NCBI GenBank assembly: GCA_031430015.1
Contig: JANPAR010000176.1
Location: forward strand, 1-28,922
Direction: 5' to 3'
From: CANJDH01 sp031430015
Lineage (GTDB): Bacteria; Pseudomonadota; Gammaproteobacteria; Burkholderiales; JAEUOS01
DNA: 28,922 nt
The position numbers were made by a program, and so were the translations under genes. The notes beneath the pieces are model-generated. The model did no database searches, had not been told where the DNA came from, and worked only from the letters and a program-made list of their open reading frames with translations. This document shows, piece after piece, positions 7,795 to 15,725 of the stretch (positions are counted from its first letter, which is position 1; each line of letters starts with the position of its first letter).

Positions 7795-10542
7795 ATGGAA
7801 GACATTGAACAAACAGACGGGCCGCGCTTTGGCGAATTCCACGCCGTGAGTGAACTCGGGCGTGGCGCAACCTCGACTGTTTATCTCGCGGTCAAGAAGT
7901 TTGAGCGCGCGGCAGCGGCTGATCCCTCGCTCGGAGGGGACTTTCCTGATCTGATGCCTGCCGAAGGCGTGGCCACGCCACAGCGGGTCGCGGTCAAGGT
8001 AGTCAATTTCACCGACGAATCGACCAAGCTCTCGCGTCGATTTCGCAAGCTGTTTGCGACCGAAGCATGGGTGGCTTCGCAACTCGATCATCCCAACATC
8101 ACCAAGGTGTTCGACTGGAAGGTAGAAGACGATCGCGCTTATCTGATCATGGAGCATCTGGAGGGCGAGACGCTGGATAGCTTTGTGTCCCTCGACAAGC
8201 TGTTACCAGTGCAGCAAGTGGTGGACATCATCCACAAGGTGGCGGTGGCGCTTGATTACGCGCACCGGCGCGGTGTGGTCAATCGCGACATCAAGCCGGC
8301 CAACGTGATGCTGTGCACGAATGGCGAGATCAAGGTGATGGACTTCGGCCTTGCACTCAATATCAAGAAGAACGTTGATATCGACTCAACCTATATCAAC
8401 GGTCTGGGGTCGCCGTCGTACATGAGCCCGGAGCAGATCAAGGGCTATACCCTCAATCACCAGACTGATCTGTACTCACTGGGCGTGATGTTCTATCAGC
8501 TCCTCACCGGGCGTTTGCCGTTTCGCGCGAAAAACACTGCGGCGCTGATTTACCAGATCATCAACATGTCGCCGGTGCCGGTGACCCAGCTCAACCCGGA
8601 ACTGCCGGCGTTCACCGATCTGGTGATCGCCAAGGCGATGGAAAAGGATTTGTATTCGCGCTACCGCCTGGGCGCCAATTTTGCCAAGGACTTGTCGGAT
8701 GCGCCGTATCAGCGCGTCAAAGTCTCGCAGACGGTGAATCTCGATGTGCGCTGGAAAGCCCTGCGCGCCATCACGGCCCTCGGCGACATCGACGATCTCG
8801 ATATCTGGGAGCTGCTGCGTGCCTCAAGCTGGCGTGAGCTGCCGCCCGCCACCGTCATCATGCGTGAAGGCGAAGAGGGCAATTCGTTCGGCATCGTCGT
8901 CAAGGGATTGGTCGAGCTGGAGAACAGCGATCGCGCCTTCACGATTGCCGCGCGCGGCGATTTTGTCGGCGCCACCGAATGGCTCGACAAGGGTGCCCCC
9001 CGGCGCATGTGTACTGCCACCACGCTCGACAACGTAGTCTATCTCGAAGTGCACCCGGTGGCGTTTGAATATGCCACCGAGGAATTGGCGGAGGTCGTCA
9101 ACCGTCTGGCGATGGAATCAGTGCTCAAGCGCCTGCGGGCTGCCATCCGCCTCGCCCGTGCGCAGAGCCCCATGGCGATTCATCCGGCCCCGGAGCCCGT
9201 CGTCGTGGAGTCGGCCGCACTGGCAGGTGCGGCACCGTCACCAACGCCGGCACCGGCGGCGGCTGCGGCACCGGAAAATCCGCTCGGCTGGGGCGTGTTT
9301 GCCGGGGTCGATGCCAACGCGGCTGCGGCCCAGCCCGCACCAACGGCAGCGCCGTTGAGATCTGCAACGGTACCCGCGGCACCCACGGCGACCAGCGTTG
9401 CCGCCGCGCCCGCTGCCCCCACTTTGCCGCTGTCCCCTGCGCCAGCACAGCCTCGCCCCACGTCCGTTGTGGTGCAGCCAATGCCGGCGTCGGCAGCCGC
9501 AGCAATCGCGCAGGCGGCGCTGGGCCGCGCGCCCGAGCCGCCGGCAGCATTTCATCTGGACTCGTCTGCGACCACCGACTTTACCGACGTGCCGCTGCTG
9601 CTGCCCGACGAGGATCGCATCCTGCCAGCGCCGCCACGTGGCAAGGACGATGCCGCATTGAACGGCATGCTCACCACCGAGATGGCGCCGAACTATTCGG
9701 CTACGACCGCGTTCTCGACCAGTGAAATGGCACCCAATTTCATGTCGACGACTGCGCTGGAACTTCCCTCCGATCAGTTGCCGGACGCCATGTCCGCTGA
9801 TGCTGCGCCATTGTTCGATCTGCACGAAGGGGCGGCTACATCAGAGATGGCGCCCAATTTTGCCGGCACGACGGCGTTTTCGGTGAGCGACTACGAGTCT
9901 CCCGCTGGTACGGCGACAGCCGAAATGGCACCGCAGTATTCGGCCACCACGGCCTTCAGCGCGGCGGATTTTGCGATGCCGCCGGTGCCATCCTTGGCGC
10001 CAGCGCCTGCGGAACGTTCGCCCGCAGCGCGTCCTGGGTCCGCCGCTCCGGCTGCTCGGCCGGTGCCTGTGCCGCCTGCCGCGCCACCCAAGCCTGACCA
10101 CGGCGTGCTGACCACAGATCTTGCGCCCGAGTTTGACAAGACCAGTGCGTTTGATGCGGCAGACTTTGCGGTGCCTTCTCTGCCTGATGACGATATGCCC
10201 GCAGAGCCGCTCCTGGCGCCTTTCTCCCTGGGGACAGCGCCTGCCCATCCGGGACTGGCAAAAACCGCGCCGCGCAAGATGCCTGAATTTGACCCCGACA
10301 AAACAGTCTCGCTGTCGGGTGGATTTGGCGCGTCGGCGAGCGACGCGGAGGGCTTCACCGAGAGCTTGCAACCCGCCAGCAGCGCAGCGCCGCCGGCGTC
10401 GATGTTTTCCGGCGCGGTAAAAATGCGCAACCTGCCACCCGAAGACTTTGACAAAACGGTGGAAATTTCCGGTGGCTTCGAAGCGCAGCCTATCGAAGAA
10501 GAGGCACCGCTCGACGATCTGTTCCCGCCGATCAAATTTTAG
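7795..10542 (+). CDS. Ser/Thr protein kinase with cyclic-nucleotide-binding-like domain and repeated Thr-motif tail
   Basis: Protein of 915 residues. Residues about 15-300 form a Hanks-type kinase: Gly loop GRGATS 22-27, Lys68 in VAVKVV, Glu90, catalytic loop NRDIKPAN 163-170, DFG 183-185 and SPE 211-213. The usual HRD histidine is Asn163. A ~30-residue insertion separates the Gly loop from Lys68. Residues about 330-445 resemble a Crp-type cyclic-nucleotide-binding domain (MREGEEGNSFGIVVKGLVEL). The rest is Ala/Pro-rich with repeats such as EMAPNYSATTAFS and DFDKTVEISGGF (residues about 590-895). No transmembrane helix or extracellular sensor is seen. No Shine-Dalgarno sequence precedes the ATG. 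A weak TATGCT -10-like box at 7775-7780 would give a very short leader. Substrate and ligand are unknown. Confidence 0.88.
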   Translation: MEDIEQTDGPRFGEFHAVSELGRGATSTVYLAVKKFERAAAADPSLGGDFPDLMPAEGVATPQRVAVKVVNFTDESTKLSRRFRKLFATEAWVASQLDHPNITKVFDWKVEDDRAYLIMEHLEGETLDSFVSLDKLLPVQQVVDIIHKVAVALDYAHRRGVVNRDIKPANVMLCTNGEIKVMDFGLALNIKKNVDIDSTYINGLGSPSYMSPEQIKGYTLNHQTDLYSLGVMFYQLLTGRLPFRAKNTAALIYQIINMSPVPVTQLNPELPAFTDLVIAKAMEKDLYSRYRLGANFAKDLSDAPYQRVKVSQTVNLDVRWKALRAITALGDIDDLDIWELLRASSWRELPPATVIMREGEEGNSFGIVVKGLVELENSDRAFTIAARGDFVGATEWLDKGAPRRMCTATTLDNVVYLEVHPVAFEYATEELAEVVNRLAMESVLKRLRAAIRLARAQSPMAIHPAPEPVVVESAALAGAAPSPTPAPAAAAAPENPLGWGVFAGVDANAAAAQPAPTAAPLRSATVPAAPTATSVAAAPAAPTLPLSPAPAQPRPTSVVVQPMPASAAAAIAQAALGRAPEPPAAFHLDSSATTDFTDVPLLLPDEDRILPAPPRGKDDAALNGMLTTEMAPNYSATTAFSTSEMAPNFMSTTALELPSDQLPDAMSADAAPLFDLHEGAATSEMAPNFAGTTAFSVSDYESPAGTATAEMAPQYSATTAFSAADFAMPPVPSLAPAPAERSPAARPGSAAPAARPVPVPPAAPPKPDHGVLTTDLAPEFDKTSAFDAADFAVPSLPDDDMPAEPLLAPFSLGTAPAHPGLAKTAPRKMPEFDPDKTVSLSGGFGASASDAEGFTESLQPASSAAPPASMFSGAVKMRNLPPEDFDKTVEISGGFEAQPIEEEAPLDDLFPPIKF
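9571..10482 (+). repeat. Array of degenerate TTAF / DKTV peptide repeats inside the kinase tail
   Basis: Six copies carry a pair of Thr/Ser before a small residue or Asp and a Phe/Leu: T593-T594-D-F, T637-T638-A-F, T652-T653-A-L, T692-T693-A-F, T718-T719-A-F and T783-S784-A-F. Four of these are preceded by EMAP(N/Q), and a fifth (T783) by DLAPE. Two further copies near the C terminus read DKTVSLSGGF (T837) and DKTVEISGGF (T888). The spacing is irregular and the intervening sequence is Ala/Pro-rich, suggesting short linear motifs on a disordered tether rather than a folded repeat domain. Confidence 0.8.
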
Positions 10543-10589
10543 GCTGCCGCGCTGCGCGCTTGCGCCATATCAAGTGCGGCTTCAGCAGT

Positions 10590-10603
10590 TTGACCATAGT
10601 CAA
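10590..10603. promoter_or_regulatory. FNR/DNR-type palindrome upstream of the formate dehydrogenase genes
   Basis: TTGACCATAGTCAA is a complete TTGA-N6-TCAA core of the FNR/DNR type. Its centre is 10596.5. A -10-like TACTCT lies at 10626-10631. A start point at 10638 would put the site at -41.5, the class II activator position. The site covers an in-frame upstream ATG (10603), which argues for the fdhB start at 10738. Confidence 0.65.
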
Positions 10604-10737
10604 TGCCGCAAGGCGGCGCGCCTTCTACTCTCCGGGCAGAGTTCAGCGCGCGACGTTGCCGTTCCAGAATGATTCCGGCGCAGCGTATCCGCCGCCTGCG
10701 TCACATTTTCGCGTCAAACCAAACAGGTCAACACATC

Positions 10738-12507
10738 ATGGGTAGTTCGCACCTCATTCCGCTGCAAGCCGTTGAACGCCAACTGCGGCTCAAGACCGGG
10801 CCAAAGGGCCGTCAGGCCGACGACACGTCGCTTGCTGAAGTGCGTGGTCTGCTCGGCGCCGCGCCGCGCCGCCGTGATCTGCTGATTGAGCACTTGCACA
10901 AACTGCAGGACGCGTTCGGCCATCTGTCCAGCCGCCATCTGGTGGCACTGGCCAAAGAGATGCGCCTGTCGATGGCCGAGGTCTACGAGGTCGCGACCTT
11001 CTATCACCACTTCGATATCGTCAAGGATGGTGCCGCTGCGCCACCCGCGATCACCGTGCGCGTGTGCGAATCGTTGTCCTGCGAGATGGCCGGCGCGCAA
11101 GACTTGCTCAAGCGCTTGCCGGCGCTGCTGGGTAAATCGGTGCGCGTGATTCCCGCCCCCTGCATCGGCCGCTGCGAGCAAGCGCCTGCGGTGGCCGTGG
11201 GCCAGCATGCCGTGGCCTGTGCGACTGCCGAAAAAGTGGCGCGTCTGGTCAAGCAAAAAGATGTGCACCATCCGCAGGCCAATGACAAAGCGCAGTTCGA
11301 TCCAGTGACGTTGATTGATCCGCGCAAAGGGTTGGGCGTGGTGGAAGACGTGACGCCCGCCTACGCCGGCTTGACGGCCTATCGCAAGGCGGGCGGCTAC
11401 GCGCTCGCGGCGGCGGGTCTCGCAGGCCAGCAGGATGTCGAAGCACTGATCGCCAAGATGGAGCACTCAGGCCTGCGCGGCCTCGGCGGCGCGGGCTTTC
11501 CCACAGGCCGCAAGTGGCGCATCGTGCGCGCCGAACAAGGCCCGAAGGTGATGGCCGTCAATATCGACGAAGGCGAACCGGGCACCTTCAAGGATCGCAC
11601 CTATCTGGAACGCGATCCGCACCGTTTTCTCGAAGGCATGCTGATTGCTGCCTGGGCGACGGGGGTGGGCAGTATCTATATTTACCTGCGCGACGAGTAC
11701 CACGGCTGCCGCGCGATTCTGGAAAAAGAAATCAGGAAGCTGCGGGCCGATCCACCCTGCGCGCTGCCGCAGATTGAGCTGCGGCGCGGAGCCGGCGCCT
11801 ACATCTGTGGTGAAGAGTCGGCGATGATCGAGTCGATTGAAGGCAAGCGCGGCGAGCCGCGTCTGCGTCCGCCCTATGTGGCGCAGGTCGGCCTGTTCGG
11901 CTACCCCACGCTCGAACACAATTTCGAAACGCTGTATTGGGTGCGCGACATCCTGGAACGCGGGCCGGCATGGTTTGCGGCGTTCGGGCGCAACGGGCGC
12001 CAGGGCCTGCGCTCGTTCTCGGTGTCGGGCCGCGTCAACAAGCCCGGCGTGCATCTGGCGCCGGCGGGCATCACGGTGCGGCAATTGATCGACGAGTATT
12101 GCGGTGGCATGCCAAGCGGCCACACGTTCTACGCTTACCTGCCGGGAGGCGCATCGGGCGGCATCCTGCCTGCGGCGCTTGGTGACGTGCCGCTCGATTT
12201 CGATACCTTGCAAGCGCACGGCTGTTTCATCGGCTCGGCCGCGGTGATGATTTTGTCGAACCGCGACAAGGCGCGCGATGCGGCCAAAAACATGATGCAC
12301 TTCTTCGAGCACGAGTCGTGCGGGCAATGCACGCCCTGCCGCGTCGGTACCGCCAAGGCCGCGCACCTGATGGAGGCTGAGAAGTGGGATCAGGAAACAC
12401 TCGAAGACTTGAGCGTGGTGATGGGCGATGCGTCCATCTGCGGTCTCGGTCAGGCCGCACCCAACCCCATCCGTTGCGTCACTAAATACTTCCCGCACGA
12501 GGTCTGA
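10738..12507 (+). CDS. fdhB: NAD-dependent formate dehydrogenase beta subunit (NuoE-NuoF fusion)
   Basis: Cytosolic diaphorase subunit of 589 residues that passes electrons from the alpha subunit to NAD+. The N-terminal ~150 residues are NuoE-like with a [2Fe-2S] set at Cys110, Cys115, Cys142 and Cys146. The remainder is NuoF-like: FMN/NADH loop GLGGAGFPTGRKW, NIDEGEPGTFKDRTYLERDP, GAGAYICGEESAMIESIEGK, and a [4Fe-4S] site at Cys528, Cys531, Cys534 and Cys568. In Cupriavidus- and Rhodobacter-type enzymes these halves are separate FdsG and FdsB. The fused form resembles Methylobacterium Fdh1B. The ATG at 10738 begins the conserved sequence, though no strong Shine-Dalgarno precedes it. The stop is directly followed by fdhA (ATG at 12509), so the two are co-translated. 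The promoter carries an FNR-type site at 10590. Confidence 0.93.
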   Translation: MGSSHLIPLQAVERQLRLKTGPKGRQADDTSLAEVRGLLGAAPRRRDLLIEHLHKLQDAFGHLSSRHLVALAKEMRLSMAEVYEVATFYHHFDIVKDGAAAPPAITVRVCESLSCEMAGAQDLLKRLPALLGKSVRVIPAPCIGRCEQAPAVAVGQHAVACATAEKVARLVKQKDVHHPQANDKAQFDPVTLIDPRKGLGVVEDVTPAYAGLTAYRKAGGYALAAAGLAGQQDVEALIAKMEHSGLRGLGGAGFPTGRKWRIVRAEQGPKVMAVNIDEGEPGTFKDRTYLERDPHRFLEGMLIAAWATGVGSIYIYLRDEYHGCRAILEKEIRKLRADPPCALPQIELRRGAGAYICGEESAMIESIEGKRGEPRLRPPYVAQVGLFGYPTLEHNFETLYWVRDILERGPAWFAAFGRNGRQGLRSFSVSGRVNKPGVHLAPAGITVRQLIDEYCGGMPSGHTFYAYLPGGASGGILPAALGDVPLDFDTLQAHGCFIGSAAVMILSNRDKARDAAKNMMHFFEHESCGQCTPCRVGTAKAAHLMEAEKWDQETLEDLSVVMGDASICGLGQAAPNPIRCVTKYFPHEV

Positions 12508-12508
12508 G

Positions 12509-15394
12509 ATGAATGCCCCAAACAAACTGGAAGTGCCGCAGGAAGTGATCGAGTTTCAACTCAACGGCAAAACTGTTGAAGCCTTCGATGGCGAATCGAT
12601 CCTCAACGCCGCCAGGCGCGCGGGCGTGGCGATTCCCCACCTTTGTTACAAGGACGGCCTGCGTGCCGATGGCAACTGCCGCGCCTGCGTGGTCGAGGTC
12701 AAGGGTGAGCGCGTGCTGGCGCCCTCGTGCTGCCGCGCCGCCATCTCGGGCATGGAAGTCACCACCAATTCCGCGCGCGCCGAAAAGTCGCAGAAGATGG
12801 TGCTCGAATTGCTGCTCTCCGACATGCCCGCGAACGCTTACGCGCCGGATTCGGAACTCGACCTCTGGGCCAAGAAGCTCAATGTCACTGCCCGCAAACC
12901 CTTGGTGACCAAGGTTTTCCGGGCTGATGGCTCCACCTCTGATGGTTCCGAGGCTGCGCGCACCACTGCGCCGCTGGCTGATCTCTCACACCCGGCCATT
13001 GCCGTCAATCTCGACGCCTGCATTCAATGCACGCGCTGCGTGCGCGCCTGCCGTGAAGAACAGGTCAACGATGTGATCGGCTTTGCGATGCGCGGCGATC
13101 AAGCCAAAATCGTGTTCGACCTCGACGACGCGATGGGTGACTCCACCTGCGTCGCTTGCGGCGAATGCGTACAAGCCTGCCCCACCGGTGCGTTGATGCC
13201 GGCGCGCAATGTCGGTATGTCGGTGATCGACAAGAAAATCGATTCAGTGTGTCCGTATTGCGGCGTGGGTTGCCAGCTCACCTACAACATCAAGGACAAC
13301 AAGATTCTGCATGTGGACGGGCGCGACGGCCCGGCCAATCACGGCCGCCTGTGCGTCAAGGGTCGCTACGGCTTTGACTATGTGCATCACAAGCAGCGCT
13401 TGACCAAGCCCTTGATCCGCCGCGACGGCGCGCCCAAGTCGGGTGAGTTCTCGATGGACCCGGACAATCTCGCGGCTATCTTCCGCGAGGCGAGCTGGGA
13501 CGAGGCCCTCGACTACGCCGCCAACAAACTGAAAGCCCTTCGCGACACCCACGGCAAGCAATCGCTGGCCGGTTTTGGCTCGGCCAAGGGCAGCAACGAA
13601 GAAGCCTATTTGTTCCAAAAGCTGGTGCGCACTGGTTTCGGCAGCAACAACGTCGATCACTGCACCCGCTTGTGCCACGCCTCATCGGTAGTGGCCCTGC
13701 TGGAAGGCATCGGCTCGGGTGCCGTGTCGAACCAGGTATCGGACGTGGTCAAGGCCGAGGTCATTCTGGTGATCGGCGCCAACCCCACCTCCAACCATCC
13801 GGTCGCCGCGACCTGGATGAAAAACGCGGTCAGGAACGGCACCAAGCTCATCATCGCCGACCCGCGCAAAAATGATTTGCACCGTCTGGCCTGGCGCTAT
13901 CTGCAATTCAAGGCCGACACTGATGTCGCGCTGCTCAACTCGATCATGCACGTGATCGTCGCCGAAGGCCTGGTAGACAAGAAGTTTATCGCTGACCGCA
14001 CCAGTGGCTACGAGGCGATCCGCGACAACGTCAAGGGTTACGCACCTGAAGTGATGGAGAAGATTTGCGGCATTCCTGCCGAGACGATTCGCGAGGTCGC
14101 ACGCGCCTTTGCCACCTCCAAAGGCTCGATGATTTTGTGGGGCATGGGCGTCTCGCAACACGTACACGGCACCGACAACGCACGCTGCCTGATCGCACTG
14201 TCGATGATTACCGGCCAGATCGGCCGGCCCGGCACCGGCCTGCATCCGCTGCGCGGCCAGAACAACGTGCAGGGTGCGTCTGACGCGGGCCTCATCCCAA
14301 TGATGTTCCCCGACTACAAGCGCGTCGATAACGCGGAAGCCAATGCGCGCTTTGAAAAGCTCTGGGGCCGCACGCTCGACAAGACGCCCGGCCTCACGGT
14401 GGTCGAGGTGATGAACAAGGCACTCGCGCCGGATACCGACCCGCAAAAAATTCGCGGCATGTATGTCGAAGGGGAAAACCCGGCGATGTCCGACCCCGAC
14501 CTCAATCACGCGCGCGAAGCGATGGCCTCGCTCGACTGCCTCGTGGTGCAGGACATCTTCATGACCGAAACCGCGTATCTCGCCGACGTGGTGCTGCCCG
14601 CATCCGCGTGGCCCGAGAAGACCGGCACGGTCACCAATACCGACCGCATGGTGCAATTGGGCCGTCGCGCACTCGACGCGCCGGGCGATGCCAGGCAGGA
14701 CCTGTGGATCATTCAGCAACTCGCCAACCGCATGGGCTGCGGCTGGAACTACACGGGCGAAGAGAGCGGTGTCGCGCAGGTGTTCGACGAAATGCGCCGC
14801 GCCATGCCGTCGATTGCCGGCATTACCTGGGAGCGCCTGGAACGCGAGTCAAGTGTGACCTATCCGTGCGAGAACGAAGGCGACCCTGGCACGTCCGTAG
14901 TATTCACGGAAGATTTCCCGCGCGAGACCGGGCGCGCCAAGTTGGTGCCGGCTGACATCATCCCTGCCGCTGAGCGTCCTGATCGCGACTATCCGTTCGT
15001 GCTCATTACCGGGCGCCAACTCGAGCATTGGCACACTGGCTCGATGACGCGCCGTGCCACGGTGCTCGATCGTCTCGAGCCATTCGCCACCGCCGCGTTG
15101 CATCCGTCCGATTTTGCCAAGTTGAAAATCAAACCCGGCGATGTGGTCACCGTCGAATCCCGGCGCGGCAAAGTGTCCCTCGCGGCGCGCGCCGACGAGA
15201 GCACGCCAGCGGGCGCGGTGTTCATCCCGTTCGCCTACTACGAAGCGGCGGCCAACCTGCTTACCAATCCAGTGCTTGATCCATTCGGCAAGATTCCCGA
15301 GTTCAAGTATTGCGCGGTGCGCGTGACTGGCGGCGGCAAGCTCAAGCCATTGACCAGTTATGGGGGCGGCAAGAGCACGCTGGCAGCCGCATAG
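12509..15394 (+). CDS. fdhA: NAD-dependent formate dehydrogenase alpha subunit (Mo-bis-MGD, Cys form)
   Basis: Catalytic subunit of 961 residues that oxidises formate to CO2. A ferredoxin-like [2Fe-2S] domain comes first (Cys46, Cys57, Cys60, Cys74/75). Two ferredoxin-type clusters follow (CIQCTRCVRAC and CVACGECVQACP). Next is the [4Fe-4S] motif CPYCGVGC...RLCVKG that opens the molybdopterin domain. The active-site segment HCTRLCHASSV places Cys389-His390 where the metal-ligand Cys and conserved His of FdsA-type enzymes lie, so this is not a selenocysteine enzyme. A C-terminal molydopterin dinucleotide-binding domain (ITGRQLEHWHTGSMTRR) closes the protein. The ATG at 12509 follows the fdhB stop. 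No fdsC/fdhD sulfurtransferase or fdsD gene follows, so these must be encoded elsewhere. Confidence 0.95.
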   Translation: MNAPNKLEVPQEVIEFQLNGKTVEAFDGESILNAARRAGVAIPHLCYKDGLRADGNCRACVVEVKGERVLAPSCCRAAISGMEVTTNSARAEKSQKMVLELLLSDMPANAYAPDSELDLWAKKLNVTARKPLVTKVFRADGSTSDGSEAARTTAPLADLSHPAIAVNLDACIQCTRCVRACREEQVNDVIGFAMRGDQAKIVFDLDDAMGDSTCVACGECVQACPTGALMPARNVGMSVIDKKIDSVCPYCGVGCQLTYNIKDNKILHVDGRDGPANHGRLCVKGRYGFDYVHHKQRLTKPLIRRDGAPKSGEFSMDPDNLAAIFREASWDEALDYAANKLKALRDTHGKQSLAGFGSAKGSNEEAYLFQKLVRTGFGSNNVDHCTRLCHASSVVALLEGIGSGAVSNQVSDVVKAEVILVIGANPTSNHPVAATWMKNAVRNGTKLIIADPRKNDLHRLAWRYLQFKADTDVALLNSIMHVIVAEGLVDKKFIADRTSGYEAIRDNVKGYAPEVMEKICGIPAETIREVARAFATSKGSMILWGMGVSQHVHGTDNARCLIALSMITGQIGRPGTGLHPLRGQNNVQGASDAGLIPMMFPDYKRVDNAEANARFEKLWGRTLDKTPGLTVVEVMNKALAPDTDPQKIRGMYVEGENPAMSDPDLNHAREAMASLDCLVVQDIFMTETAYLADVVLPASAWPEKTGTVTNTDRMVQLGRRALDAPGDARQDLWIIQQLANRMGCGWNYTGEESGVAQVFDEMRRAMPSIAGITWERLERESSVTYPCENEGDPGTSVVFTEDFPRETGRAKLVPADIIPAAERPDRDYPFVLITGRQLEHWHTGSMTRRATVLDRLEPFATAALHPSDFAKLKIKPGDVVTVESRRGKVSLAARADESTPAGAVFIPFAYYEAAANLLTNPVLDPFGKIPEFKYCAVRVTGGGKLKPLTSYGGGKSTLAAA

Positions 15395-15435
15395 CGCGAA
15401 GAACCAGACGCAGCAGGCCCAGGCGAAGCAGATCT

Positions 15436-15473
15436 GAGAGCCGCTCCCACCAAGGGTTGTGGCGCTATGGCAG
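15436..15473 (+). repeat. REP-like palindromic repeat, copy A
   Basis: The segment around CCGCTCCCACCAAGGGTTG, continuing to CGCTATGGC, matches the reverse complement of the element at 28635-28706 and, more loosely, 25924-25985. It lies between fdhA and the fhs promoter. The shared core is CCGCTCCCACCAAGG-TTG followed by TATGGC. Confidence 0.6.
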
Positions 15474-15549
15474 GGAAGCGCGCTTGCGGCGTTGAGGCGG
15501 CTTTGAGGCGGCGTCGAGGCGACGCTGACGTGATGGTGAGGCGGTGTGA

Positions 15550-15603
15550 TTGATGCGCGTCAAGTTTTGCGTGATTGGTATCGCGCAGATTGACTTCAAT
15601 CAA
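15550..15603. promoter_or_regulatory. Two FNR/DNR-type palindromes upstream of fhs
   Basis: TTGATGCGCGTCAA (15550-15563) and TTGACTTCAATCAA (15590-15603) lie 40 bases apart, centre to centre. The second belongs to a 17-base string, TTGACTTCAATCAAGGT, that is identical in the oxc promoter. A weak -10-like CAAGAT at 15626-15631 would put the second site at -41.5 from a start at 15638. The rest of the 331-base gap (15395-15725) holds only the REP-like copy and a short inverted repeat (CGCGCCA/TGGCGCG, 15617-15637) over the putative -10. Confidence 0.65.
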
Positions 15604-15725
15604 GGTTGATCGCGTGCGCGCCACGCAAGATGGCGCGTGCGCAAACTGCGTCCGTATTCATGAATACAAGCCGAGCATCGCAAGCGTGTGGTGCCCGGCC
15701 TGCCCCAACCAAGAGTGGAGACAGC

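Noticed and set aside
13661..13690. Possible selenocysteine in formate dehydrogenase
   Set aside because: The active-site codon is TGC (Cys389), and no in-frame TGA occurs in the active-site segment.
13682..14719. Long minus-strand reading frame (345 codons) inside fdhA
   Set aside because: It mirrors the third-position G/C bias of fdhA, shows no domain resemblance and is His/Arg/Val-rich like other antisense shadows at 2254-3168, 15735-16742 and 21585-22655.
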